Source of the DNA: a virus
IMG/VR virus record: IMGVR_UViG_3300034068_000356
Coordinates: 1 to 20,460 of that record
DNA: 20,460 bases
Reading direction: 5' to 3' (one strand)
Below the pieces are notes generated by a model. The model saw only the letters and a program-made list of their open reading frames with translations, was not told where the DNA came from and did no database searches. Positions 1-8,814 of the stretch are shown piece by piece. Made by a program: the position numbers and the translations under genes. Position 1 is the first letter of the stretch, and each line of letters begins with the position of its first letter.

Positions 1-2863
1 CAGGTATTAAATTTATTGACACAGAATCATCAAACTGTATCGGTAATGTACTATTAAAAATGTTAGCATCAAATGTTGATGTGAAAGAGTAAACAATAAC
101 ATTATTAATAGATATTGACCCACTAGTATCCGCCGCAGCACAATCACTCCAATTTCTTAAATTAATTGGGGCTCCACAATTTGTTTTAGGTGTTACCGGA
201 ATACTACCCTGACAATCAACGCAAGCAGTCGTACCATTAAATATTGTTCCAGAAATACTATCAAAGAAATTATAACTATAAGTGACACTACCACCATAAG
301 TGTTTTGTAATTGAGTTAAATTAGTACCTATTTCAATTAATTCCCAACAAGTATTCCTAATCAACTCTAATATAACATCACCAACAACATTATTCGGAAT
401 CGCAGGAACTGTTTGGATTATAATATCACCATCATCTAAAATAGTACCACATAATTGATAAACATAATAAGATTGTTTAGTTGATGATGTTGGTGTCATA
501 GTCATTGTTGGTGTTGGTGTCATTGTTTTTGTCGGTGTTACTGTAGGAGTCATTGTTGGTGTTTTAGTCGGTGTTGGCGTTTGAGTTGGTGTTTTAGTCG
601 GTGTTTGAGATGGTGAAGCTCCCGGAGTTATTGTAGGTGTAGGTGTTTGAGTCATCGTTGGTGTCATCGTTGGTGTTGGTGTCATTGTAGGTGTTTGAGT
701 TGGTGTAGGACTTGATTTAGGACAAACACAATTAATCCCATAATCAATTCTCATTTCCACTAAAACATTAGAATTATGTAATGATTCAGGGTCACAATTT
801 GTTGTAACTGTAATAGAATTTGTAAGTGGGTCAATCACAACATTACCCGGACCAATTTGAGGACAAGATTCTATCAATGAAGTAATTGTTGAGAACCATA
901 AACTATCCGCAGGATAATCATTTAATGTTGTTGCTGTATAAAATGTCGTCGAATTAACACAATCACCAATCGTAGTTTGAGCTAAAAATGTCGCACCTGT
1001 CAAGTCACAATTAGTATACCCCGGATATAATGATATTACTTCATCATAACCCTCATTTAAATATTGTTTAGGGCCTGAGTAAATTGTTATCGGCTCATTC
1101 AAGACTCCATCACAAACATTATAATATCCTACTTGATTTTGATATAAGTTAGCTCCTTTAATTGCCATCTTTTTAGATTTGGAACATCCTGAACTATCAA
1201 CAATTCTAACAGAGTAATCCCCCACCGGTAAATCCGGTATTGTCATAACTGACGTTCCCACAGTATCACCATTAAAATATAACGTGAATGGCGGTGTTCC
1301 ATTAGTAATGTAAGACGTAATTAAACCATCATTATTCTCTGAGTCAATACCTAATAAATGGAAATCAATCGTATTTGATTCATCTATGGTAAATGGTTGT
1401 ATTTGTTTACAAAATAATGAATCTGTCACACTAGCAACATAATTACCACTAAACAAGTTATTAAAAGTATATGATGTTAACGAAATATTATTAACGGATT
1501 GCCCATCAATTTCGTACTTATATGGTGGTGTACCCCCACTTGTTATCACTAACATAACTGACCCATCTTTACCGTTACACGTTGTTCCCGTAGTTGATGT
1601 AGCCATATCAAAAGTTATTACATTATTAACAGTGTACGCACTTGTAAAAGTACAACCACCATTATCAGTAATATCTAAATTATAATCACCTGATGATAAA
1701 TTATTAAATATCCAATTCGACTGATAAACCGTATTTGAAGTTTGATTACCTAATGAATCAGTTAAAGTGAATGTATATGGAGATGTACCCCCAAAAACAA
1801 CAGGACTAATCGCACCGGATAAATCATTACAAGTCGAATTTGTAATATCAACAGAAATTGTTGACATACCTTTTGGTGTTAATAAACTTGTCGATGTTGT
1901 AAAAGTACATAACCCCGCATCTACGACTTGAATTGTAAATCCACCCGGACCTAATCCTGTAAACACAACACTTCTATCAAACGTAACATTTGTAACACCA
2001 TTTGAACCTAAATAATAAAATGGTGGTGTACCATTAACAATTATAATCTCAATTTCACCATCTGCGGTAAAACAAGTTGGTTGTGTCAAGTATATCGCAC
2101 CTAAGGCAACAGGAGATATCGTATATAATACCGCCGAATTACTTATCGAACAATTACTACTATCAGTTACAGTCACTGAATATGTACCTTCGGTTAGACC
2201 TGATATGTTATCAGTCGTAGCACCATTAGACCATAAATAAGTATACGGTGGTGTTCCGGTTAAACCCGTTACAAATATTTTACCAGAATTAACTGAACAA
2301 CCAGCATCATCTACGGTATAAAGACCAAATGTTAAATTTGAAGAATTTTTAACAATCACACTCTCCGATTTTCCGGTACACCCACCACCATCATTAGCAA
2401 TTACGTAATACGTTCCAACCGATAAATTGTCAAAAACATATGAATTATTTGCCGGATAAAATGTTGAGATTAATCCTGTAATATCATTATATAATGAAAA
2501 GACAGCGTTCCCATAAAAATTACTAGTAACCGCTGTTAATGAACCATTATTTGAATCACAGACCGTATTATTCACATTTGATATCGACACACAAGTACCA
2601 CTAGATATATAAATGTTTGCCGGTATTATCGTATTAGTTGGAGAACAACTATCAAGAATGTTGAATGAGTATGTTCCCGCAGATAAATTTGTTACGGTAT
2701 ATGCTGTTACACCAGCCCCTAACGCAATGGTTGTGGCAGATGGTGATAACCACTGAATGGTGTAATCAGGAGCATCCCCAAAAACATTAATGGTAAATGA
2801 ACCCGAGTTAATATTAGTACAATCTCCCGTTATACTAGCGTTATATGATAAAATACAAGACAT
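1..2863 (-). CDS. SprB-repeat / Thr-Pro-rich adhesin-like virion protein (3' end outside window)
   Basis: The frame is open from the ATG at 2863 to the window edge with no stop, giving 954 residues of a longer protein. Residues 1 to about 562 hold seven repeats of 75-85 aa, each ending in a G-T/D-Y-x-v-x-v-x-D-x-x-x-C pattern (for example [17 protein letters not shown]). Five contain GTPPY/GTSPY-type cores such as [12 protein letters not shown]. This is the SprB-type repeat known from Bacteroidota gliding and surface adhesins. Residues about 563-718 are a unique Cys-containing region, 719-792 a Thr-Pro linker, and 793 onward a new domain with a YYVYQLCG start, a CWEL motif and a CVDC pair. 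There is no signal peptide, which fits a virion protein rather than a secreted one. It starts 10 bp after the stop of the 1010-aa tail gene, so it is probably co-transcribed. Most likely a tail-fibre or host-binding adhesin; the role is inferred from architecture and position. Confidence 0.85.
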   Translation of the reverse strand, partial: MSCILSYNASITGDCTNINSGSFTINVFGDAPDYTIQWLSPSATTIALGAGVTAYTVTNLSAGTYSFNILDSCSPTNTIIPANIYISSGTCVSISNVNNTVCDSNNGSLTAVTSNFYGNAVFSLYNDITGLISTFYPANNSYVFDNLSVGTYYVIANDGGGCTGKSESVIVKNSSNLTFGLYTVDDAGCSVNSGKIFVTGLTGTPPYTYLWSNGATTDNISGLTEGTYSVTVTDSSNCSISNSAVLYTISPVALGAIYLTQPTCFTADGEIEIIIVNGTPPFYYLGSNGVTNVTFDRSVVFTGLGPGGFTIQVVDAGLCTFTTSTSLLTPKGMSTISVDITNSTCNDLSGAISPVVFGGTSPYTFTLTDSLGNQTSNTVYQSNWIFNNLSSGDYNLDITDNGGCTFTSAYTVNNVITFDMATSTTGTTCNGKDGSVMLVITSGGTPPYKYEIDGQSVNNISLTSYTFNNLFSGNYVASVTDSLFCKQIQPFTIDESNTIDFHLLGIDSENNDGLITSYITNGTPPFTLYFNGDTVGTSVMTIPDLPVGDYSVRIVDSSGCSKSKKMAIKGANLYQNQVGYYNVCDGVLNEPITIYSGPKQYLNEGYDEVISLYPGYTNCDLTGATFLAQTTIGDCVNSTTFYTATTLNDYPADSLWFSTITSLIESCPQIGPGNVVIDPLTNSITVTTNCDPESLHNSNVLVEMRIDYGINCVCPKSSPTPTQTPTMTPTPTMTPTMTQTPTPTITPGASPSQTPTKTPTQTPTPTKTPTMTPTVTPTKTMTPTPTMTMTPTSSTKQSYYVYQLCGTILDDGDIIIQTVPAIPNNVVGDVILELIRNTCWELIEIGTNLTQLQNTYGGSVTYSYNFFDSISGTIFNGTTACVDCQGSIPVTPKTNCGAPINLRNWSDCAAADTSGSISINNVIVYSFTSTFDANIFNSTLPIQFDDSVSINLIP
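488..709 (-). repeat. Thr-Pro low-complexity tract (TPTPTxTPT)
   Basis: These 222 bp encode 74 residues (719-792 of the adhesin-like protein) made almost only of Thr and Pro with interspersed Met, Gln, Lys, Val and Ile, as in [13 protein letters not shown]. On the plus strand it appears as degenerate tgttggtgt units. It is interrupted once by an ITPGASPSQ segment near the middle. Such tracts usually form extended stalks or linkers between folded domains, and they are prone to length change by slippage or recombination. Confidence 0.9.
1178..2860 (-). repeat. Seven tandem SprB-like protein repeats
   Basis: These are repeats at protein level within the adhesin-like gene, with periods of about 225-255 bp. 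The plus-strand signature ggtggtgt(a/t)cc or a close variant, encoding G-T-P-P, recurs near 1290, 1523, 1779, 2021 and 2246. The two N-terminal copies lack that core but keep the G-T-Y...D...C end. Terminal Cys residues fall near residues 75, 161, 238, 318, 404, 485 and 560. DNA identity between copies is low, so the duplications look old. Confidence 0.8.
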
Positions 2864-2873
2864 TAATTAATTG

Positions 2874-5800
2874 TTAACAAGTTATTGTAAAGTTTATTCC
2901 TACATTTATAGTTATTGTTTCCTTCAATGAGATAGGAGAACAATTTGTGTTCCATATTCTAACAGTATAATCATCCTCATACTTGTAATCATACCCCAAT
3001 GAAATTAGTTGTTGTAAACAGAAGTCCAAAGCATCGTTCCATTCAGATGCACAAGGCATAGCATCACTACAAAGTTGACTCGGTAATGGATTATAAAATC
3101 CTTGACCTTCAAAAAATGGATATTCAATAATATTAGTATCATTAATACTTATGTCAACAAACCAACTACTATTAATTGTTGAGTAATCACACACCCCATT
3201 TCTAATTGAGTTACTCTCTTCCCATTTACCTATAACCTTAGTAAATACCTCACTAAACCCAATATCGATACTCACACCCCAAGGATATCTATAACATAAA
3301 GTTGATTGGGCGGTACAGTCAAGTAAGTAAAGACTACCCGTAAATTTACAAGGTTTACAAAGTATTGGCACTAATTCACAACCTCTTTGTCTTCTCCAAA
3401 CAAATTTTTGTCTGTGAAAAATAGAATTCTCTAATTTAATACCAGTATTCCAAATTGTTGTAGCAGGTATCATTTGTTCCACCAATCTAATCCAATAATC
3501 CCCCATACCTTCAACATATTCAATCATTGTTTTGTATGTGAAGTTATCGTTTGGAATACCAGCCAAAGATTCCGATTCTAAATAATTCCAATAGATTGAT
3601 GATAACGTTGGATAACCACTCGTTCCACCATCTGTCGCAAATTGTCGATTTCTAACATTAATTGTGTTTTTCCAAAATGTTTGAGCAAATTCAAAAAAAG
3701 TTTCTTTTCTTGGTTGAGGATTAATAACAGTCGAATCAACACCACCCGTATGTGGATAAGACGATACCGGATTAGGGTCGCATCTCGTTGGTACAACATA
3801 ACCTAAACCTTCATTAGCAATGGGGAAGTTATATTCTCTTGACATATACCAAACATCATAAGACAATCCTTGAGCGGGGTTTAAATATAAGTCAATATTT
3901 TTGACATTAATAACTAAATCTTCCGCACCAACATTATATAATGCGTCATACCCACCATCTAAATTACGTCTATCACCAATTTCAGTATCAACCCAAGTTT
4001 TGTTATTATCAATTGTTGTTCTTAAATTATAACCTAAATCAGTAAATGGGAATGATTTATAAACATTCAAATATTCCTGACCGTAAGTAAACGGTGATAA
4101 TTTTGTTTGATAGTTAGGGTTTGACCCAGTGAAAACACTATTAGTTAAATCCGGTTGTTCCGGCGACCTATGTTTAGGTGTCGATTCAAACCAACCAGCA
4201 CCCATCTGATAAAAATATGTTTCAGAATTAACTGGTGACACAGGATATCCACTATCACTAATTGGGTAGTCACCTTTACTTAAATCAACTTCTTGAAGAA
4301 CCGATGTTGTTGTAAAACCTGAGTATTGATACCCTTGAATATTAAACGTATAACCCCCATCCAAAGTTGGCAATGTTTTAGAATATGTACCTCCCGATAT
4401 ATTCGCGTATTGAGAGTCAAATTCTGACATATTTATTTTTTGGTCCGCCAAACAAACATACTCATTAAACTCAACCAAAGCGTCCGGAGCACCAATCAAC
4501 CTCATTAAAGTTTCTATCGATTTTCTTGTTCCTTTTGACTTAAATAAGTAAGCAGAATTAAGAACTAAATTCTTATAATATTGGTAATTTAACTCATCCG
4601 GTGTTTGAGATTGACCCACACCACTAAACGCAGATTTATCCACATTCGTTTGTCCGAATATTGACCCTAAAAAGTCATCATTACTGATTGGCGACATATT
4701 AGTGGACCACCCTAATGTTTGGGATAAATTCTTTAATAATTGTGAAGGAATATCATTACCAGTGTTATAATTCACCGAATTCATATACGCTAGTCCATTA
4801 ATGAATTTTTTAGTTTCATCAAAACTTCTACCGTAAATTTGTAATATTTTTTCAATTTTTTGGTCGGATGTATCAAACTCTTTAAGAGAATCTGTCGTTA
4901 AAAATCTCGACACAAGATTTGTTTGATACCCATCAAAAGATACACTAACATTATTTAATGTTGTCAAATAAACCGTGAACGAATTTGTTAATATATCCAA
5001 ATTCCAATTACCATATAACGGCCAAGTCACTAATTTATTTTGAATATAATAAGTCCCATCATCATTTTCATTTGGAACTTGGAAATTTGCCGTATAAACT
5101 GGCACAACATTTCTATTTAATAGAAATCTTTGAACCTCATCTAAATCTTCATTAAAAACTCTATTAACTTGGTAATCATTTGGCCTAACAACCAAATCGT
5201 CATAAATTTCTGTTTCACCTAAAAACACATCCCCTTTAAGATATATTCTAAGAGTACCCGATGTTAATGATGTTGTTGGGTCAATATGAACTACGTCATA
5301 ACCAACACCACTATAATATAAAGAGTATTTAGCAAATTGTGTTGTCATATTTCTCAACGGTGAAACTTGAATTTCTCTTAATTCTAAATTTCTTGTAGAG
5401 TTAACCGTAAAATCAACATCAAATGGGTTTCTAATCCTTGAAACGTCTAAACTAATACCCGTCTCATTCGTAATTGGATTATAAGATATATTAAAGGCTG
5501 TAACACCTGTCAAATAATTCTCATCCATAAAAGTGACTTCTAAGGCTGCCGGGAATTTACTAATAATTATTTCAACGGATGTCGAAATTCTTTTAACCAT
5601 TGACCCATATGACGTAAAATTAGTTACTTGTGTTAAATCAAAATTTGGATAAACTTTAAAGTTATTCTCAAAAATCGCTTTTGATTGCGCAACACTATTA
5701 ACACCTAACCCTTCTAAATTAATTGGGTTTGAAAACGCACCCGTTGTAAAAGTTCGATTAGATTTTTCAGTAACACTTGTTGTAAATTCAAAATTACCCT

Positions 5801-5906
5801 GAGTCAAACCACCTCCAGCAACTAGTTGGAAACCAACTGAATTATCGGAGAATGTACCTGCACCGGATGCTGTCTGTGGTGGACACGTAAATTTTTCTAT
5901 CGCCAT
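2874..5906 (-). CDS. Large tail/baseplate protein with tail protein I-like core and Cys-rich C-terminus (1010 aa)
   Basis: The ATG at 5906 shares one base with the TAA of the upstream gene (TAATG), suggesting translational coupling. Residues about 345-500 carry a helical region (DQKIEKILQIYGRSFDETKK near 348, then GTRKSIETLMRLIGAP from 459). Its KGT...(I/L)..L..L.G pattern resembles phage tail protein I (P2 gpI type), which joins baseplate to tail fibres. Residues about 804-819 (YWIRLVEQMIPATTIW) are followed by a basic FVWRRQRGCE stretch, CKPC at 850-853, and a C-terminal tail with many cysteines. The N-terminal 340 residues are beta-rich by appearance and I do not recognise them. P2 gpI is far shorter, so this is a much enlarged relative or only a local resemblance. 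The position between baseplate genes and the adhesin-like protein fits a connector role. Confidence 0.85.
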   Translation of the reverse strand: MAIEKFTCPPQTASGAGTFSDNSVGFQLVAGGGLTQGNFEFTTSVTEKSNRTFTTGAFSNPINLEGLGVNSVAQSKAIFENNFKVYPNFDLTQVTNFTSYGSMVKRISTSVEIIISKFPAALEVTFMDENYLTGVTAFNISYNPITNETGISLDVSRIRNPFDVDFTVNSTRNLELREIQVSPLRNMTTQFAKYSLYYSGVGYDVVHIDPTTSLTSGTLRIYLKGDVFLGETEIYDDLVVRPNDYQVNRVFNEDLDEVQRFLLNRNVVPVYTANFQVPNENDDGTYYIQNKLVTWPLYGNWNLDILTNSFTVYLTTLNNVSVSFDGYQTNLVSRFLTTDSLKEFDTSDQKIEKILQIYGRSFDETKKFINGLAYMNSVNYNTGNDIPSQLLKNLSQTLGWSTNMSPISNDDFLGSIFGQTNVDKSAFSGVGQSQTPDELNYQYYKNLVLNSAYLFKSKGTRKSIETLMRLIGAPDALVEFNEYVCLADQKINMSEFDSQYANISGGTYSKTLPTLDGGYTFNIQGYQYSGFTTTSVLQEVDLSKGDYPISDSGYPVSPVNSETYFYQMGAGWFESTPKHRSPEQPDLTNSVFTGSNPNYQTKLSPFTYGQEYLNVYKSFPFTDLGYNLRTTIDNNKTWVDTEIGDRRNLDGGYDALYNVGAEDLVINVKNIDLYLNPAQGLSYDVWYMSREYNFPIANEGLGYVVPTRCDPNPVSSYPHTGGVDSTVINPQPRKETFFEFAQTFWKNTINVRNRQFATDGGTSGYPTLSSIYWNYLESESLAGIPNDNFTYKTMIEYVEGMGDYWIRLVEQMIPATTIWNTGIKLENSIFHRQKFVWRRQRGCELVPILCKPCKFTGSLYLLDCTAQSTLCYRYPWGVSIDIGFSEVFTKVIGKWEESNSIRNGVCDYSTINSSWFVDISINDTNIIEYPFFEGQGFYNPLPSQLCSDAMPCASEWNDALDFCLQQLISLGYDYKYEDDYTVRIWNTNCSPISLKETITINVGINFTITC

Positions 5907-6814
5907 TATTGAGTTATATTTGTAAAGTTTTTACTAAAATCTATGTTATTTCCTCTATCTTGTCTAACCTCATATAATAACTCATTAAATTGGTCTCTAA
6001 TTTCATATAGGTTATACTGTTTGTAAATATTATAACTATTATCATAATATGTGTAGATACCATCATCCATAGATTTGGTTTGATTGCCATAAATACCAAT
6101 CGCTAACGTTGAGAAGTCATGTTCCCCAATTTCAACATCCAAAGTAATTGGGTTGAAAAAGGTGTTAGTTATAATAACATTCTGATTTGGTTGTCCGATA
6201 TACGGTGTTGCGTTCGGCTTATTTGTTGGTGCTGAAGATGGTGATAACGTACAGAATAATAAATTAGAGTTATTATCAGTATATTTATATCTTATCGCCT
6301 TTTGAGATGAATTGGTTAAGTTTTGAATAACCGGTTCACAAAAGAATGATGATGTAATGATTCTAAAAAAATTAGGTATTTTTGTTCCATCAGAATTTAG
6401 ATACTCAATTCTAAACCCAACCAATCCTTGACTAACAAATTTATTTCTATAATTTGAGGGAACTTGATTTAAATCAAAAATTAACCCTTTAACATTAGGA
6501 AGAGAACTCAAAACACCACAATCTAATATCGTCGTTCTTATTTGAGCAGGTCTTATAAATAAAGTATAAATACCAATTTGATTAAATTGTTCTGCAGGAA
6601 GTTTTAAATTATATAAACCACCTAATATCTCAACACCTGAGTTACCCCCTGTATTATCATTATTGAAGTAAGGTTTTAAAATAGACAAGGCATCCAATTT
6701 TGTTAATACAAAATTATCTGTTTCATCTCTTGATGGTGTATAATTTAAAATTATCTCAACATCTTCCGGACTTACGTCAGCCGGTCTTATTGTTCCGTAT
6801 GTTCCTGTACTCAT
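5906..6814 (-). CDS. Hypothetical structural protein (302 aa)
   Basis: I do not recognise a family. The protein is soluble in character, rich in Asn, Tyr, Thr and Ile, with no signal peptide or membrane segment. The N-terminal 60 residues contain a charged, possibly helical stretch (DVSPEDVEIILNYTPSRDET). The middle is likely beta-rich, and the C-terminus turns into a Tyr-rich helical stretch ending near YEIRDQFNELLYEVRQDRG. The start is the ATG at 6814, one base after the upstream stop (TAA-A-ATG), and its own stop overlaps the next start, so it is locked into the structural operon. A role as a baseplate or tail-accessory subunit is inferred from position only. Confidence 0.8.
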   Translation of the reverse strand: MSTGTYGTIRPADVSPEDVEIILNYTPSRDETDNFVLTKLDALSILKPYFNNDNTGGNSGVEILGGLYNLKLPAEQFNQIGIYTLFIRPAQIRTTILDCGVLSSLPNVKGLIFDLNQVPSNYRNKFVSQGLVGFRIEYLNSDGTKIPNFFRIITSSFFCEPVIQNLTNSSQKAIRYKYTDNNSNLLFCTLSPSSAPTNKPNATPYIGQPNQNVIITNTFFNPITLDVEIGEHDFSTLAIGIYGNQTKSMDDGIYTYYDNSYNIYKQYNLYEIRDQFNELLYEVRQDRGNNIDFSKNFTNITQ

Positions 6815-6815
6815 T

Positions 6816-7979
6816 TTATATACTAGTATTTACATTAAAAAATTTATATCCGTATTTGACTAAATCACCTACGTTATCAACCTCACCTAATCTCTCAACT
6901 CTTTCAAGTGCTGAGTTCTTACCCCTCTCAATAAATATATTGGATTGCACTTCTGCCTCATCAATTATACCTAATAATAACTCATTTTTTATAATTGGTT
7001 CACAAACTACCATATCAGAGGTTAAACCCATAGATTTTACAACAAAAAGTGTGGTTCCATCAGGATAATCATAATAATCAATACCATTAATTGTATAGGA
7101 AGTTACTAAACCATCCGAACTTACCCCTTTATATGTACCAACCATTCCGGTATTCCCTGTTACCTCAATACCTGGTTTATATAACAGAGTCCCATATTGT
7201 TTTAAATCACTTAACGATGATGTAGTATAACCGGTAATTAAAAATGGAACAGTATTCACCGGGTTAAATAAATCAATATCATTTAACGTCGCCCCACAAC
7301 TTGAATCACCACTAAATATATAATCATATGATAATAAGGTATTGGACCAATTACCACCCGCAGGTTGGAAATGAGCGATCCCTTTAACATTTGAGATTGT
7401 CACACCCGTAAATGGTGTTGTTACAGTTTTTGTTATTATATTTGTTCCCCAAGGACTCATACCCGACATAGTGATTGTATATGACGTAGCATTTGGATAA
7501 TTATGAATTAATGTTGTCGATGTTACCGGTTCAACAACCCCATCCCCCCAATCAATAGTATATGTTGAAAATTCTAAATATTTTTTAAACTCAATATCGG
7601 ATGTGTTATAAAAATAACACCTATTGGGGTTTAAACTATTACCTGAAAAAACAAAATTTAACATAGTATCCTGTTGTAACACCATACCATCAAATGTGGA
7701 ATAATACCCAACATCAATCGTATTTTCTGTGAATAATATAGGTATCGTTAATCCGGTTAATAATGACGAACCATTAGTTCCACCAGACAATACTTCCGTC
7801 ATTGATGAATAAACATAAGACGTACCCGTTAAATCGATTTTAAAGGTCTCTGCCGGTATTATACAACACTCATTAACTATTCCGGTTCCTGTTATGGAAC
7901 CAGCGTTATAAGTGACTTTAAAAATGTCCCCATTAATAAATTCTGGCGATATTTTAATACGATAATCTCTTTCTGTCAT
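6816..7979 (-). CDS. PKD-like domain structural protein (387 aa)
   Basis: Residues about 135-175 have the hallmark of a PKD-type Ig-like domain: a YTIDWGDG strand (WGDG at 144-147), then HNYPNATSYTITMSG at 159-173, matching the WGDG...H.Y...Y.v.v pattern. PKD domains are surface binding or spacer modules, common in Bacteroidota extracellular proteins and in some phage fibres. The N-terminus (MTERDYRIKISPEF) has no signal peptide. CC at 38-39 and single Cys residues elsewhere are present, with no evident metal site. The rest is beta-rich and unrecognised. It sits one base after the upstream stop and one base before the downstream gene. It is probably an exposed baseplate or fibre component. 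Confidence 0.85.
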   Translation of the reverse strand: MTERDYRIKISPEFINGDIFKVTYNAGSITGTGIVNECCIIPAETFKIDLTGTSYVYSSMTEVLSGGTNGSSLLTGLTIPILFTENTIDVGYYSTFDGMVLQQDTMLNFVFSGNSLNPNRCYFYNTSDIEFKKYLEFSTYTIDWGDGVVEPVTSTTLIHNYPNATSYTITMSGMSPWGTNIITKTVTTPFTGVTISNVKGIAHFQPAGGNWSNTLLSYDYIFSGDSSCGATLNDIDLFNPVNTVPFLITGYTTSSLSDLKQYGTLLYKPGIEVTGNTGMVGTYKGVSSDGLVTSYTINGIDYYDYPDGTTLFVVKSMGLTSDMVVCEPIIKNELLLGIIDEAEVQSNIFIERGKNSALERVERLGEVDNVGDLVKYGYKFFNVNTSI

Positions 7980-7980
7980 A

Positions 7981-8814
7981 TTACGGATTTATATATTCAT
8001 ACCATTTTATTGAACTTGTCGTTCCAACTCTTGTGTTTACATTATTAAAAACTTCATACGTTTTTTCCGTATAGTTTAATCTAACTTCATAGTAAAAAAA
8101 ATCTTCCGGATTAAACCTGAATTTTGAAGGAATATCACTTTGAGGTGTGTTAGTCATTTTAACAAAAACTCCTAATCTTGCATCAAAGAATTTTGCCGTC
8201 ATATAAAACTTACTAATATCCAAAAATTTCGTATTTCTTAACCAATACAAGAAGAACCCCTCTTTATCCCCAACATAATCTAACTTAAATGATGGTATTT
8301 TAATATCAACAGATGGTTTATATGAACTGGTCGATGCCGTTACAGTATATCCTTGTTGAACGGGTATTATTACAGTAAAATAATTGGTCTGTGTAATAGT
8401 GTCTTTACTATCATAAAAATCCAATTTAAAAAACGATTTGGTGAATGGTTTCACATAATAATATACTTCAATTGTCGTAAATCCTTCCGGAATATAACTA
8501 GTCACCCAAGCATTCGATGATGCCGTGGTAACTTGTGTTGACGGATTTGATGGAACACTCCCATTAACACTAAAAAAATGAAAATCATATTTAATGTCAG
8601 TTTTCGTATCATTATTATACGGTGAATGAGCAAATCTAAACACCTCGAAATCCCCAGGGAATCCAATAATATCCTCAACAACATTCTGTTGGTATTCCTC
8701 AACAGCATCATCCTGCCCAAGAATATCCCATTTAATCTCAATCGGTATATTGATATATTTGTCGTTACCTTTTGGTAAGGTAAATTTATAACTGTTATTA
8801 TTCACAATCGTCAT
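7981..8814 (-). CDS. Hypothetical structural protein (277 aa)
   Basis: The start is the ATG at 8814, inside the end of the 607-aa gene (17-bp overlap, different frame), giving the N-terminus MTIVNNNSYKFTLPKGNDKY. No known domain is visible. The composition is aromatic-rich (many Phe and Tyr) with alternating hydrophobic residues, suggesting beta-sandwich folds (for example GFTTIEVYYYVKPFTKSFFK). There is no signal peptide, membrane span or cysteine cluster. The overlapping start and the 1-bp gap to the PKD gene imply coupled translation with neighbours in the structural operon. A tail or baseplate accessory role is inferred from context. Confidence 0.8.
   Translation of the reverse strand: MTIVNNNSYKFTLPKGNDKYINIPIEIKWDILGQDDAVEEYQQNVVEDIIGFPGDFEVFRFAHSPYNNDTKTDIKYDFHFFSVNGSVPSNPSTQVTTASSNAWVTSYIPEGFTTIEVYYYVKPFTKSFFKLDFYDSKDTITQTNYFTVIIPVQQGYTVTASTSSYKPSVDIKIPSFKLDYVGDKEGFFLYWLRNTKFLDISKFYMTAKFFDARLGVFVKMTNTPQSDIPSKFRFNPEDFFYYEVRLNYTEKTYEVFNNVNTRVGTTSSIKWYEYINP

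Noticed and set aside
488-709. Possible CRISPR array or DNA satellite
   Set aside because: The short degenerate units have no spacers and keep one open frame coding Thr-Pro; it is a protein low-complexity tract.
3578-3799. Small minus-strand ORFs inside larger genes (also near 8502, 10162 and 13670)
   Set aside because: Out-of-frame shadows of the 1010-, 277-, 607- and 1772-aa genes, with no separate start signal or domain.
6700-7068. Plus-strand ORF of 122 aa, and smaller plus-strand ORFs near 14386 and 19755
   Set aside because: They lie antisense to well-supported genes, have no recognisable domain, and match the expected background of AT-rich sequence.
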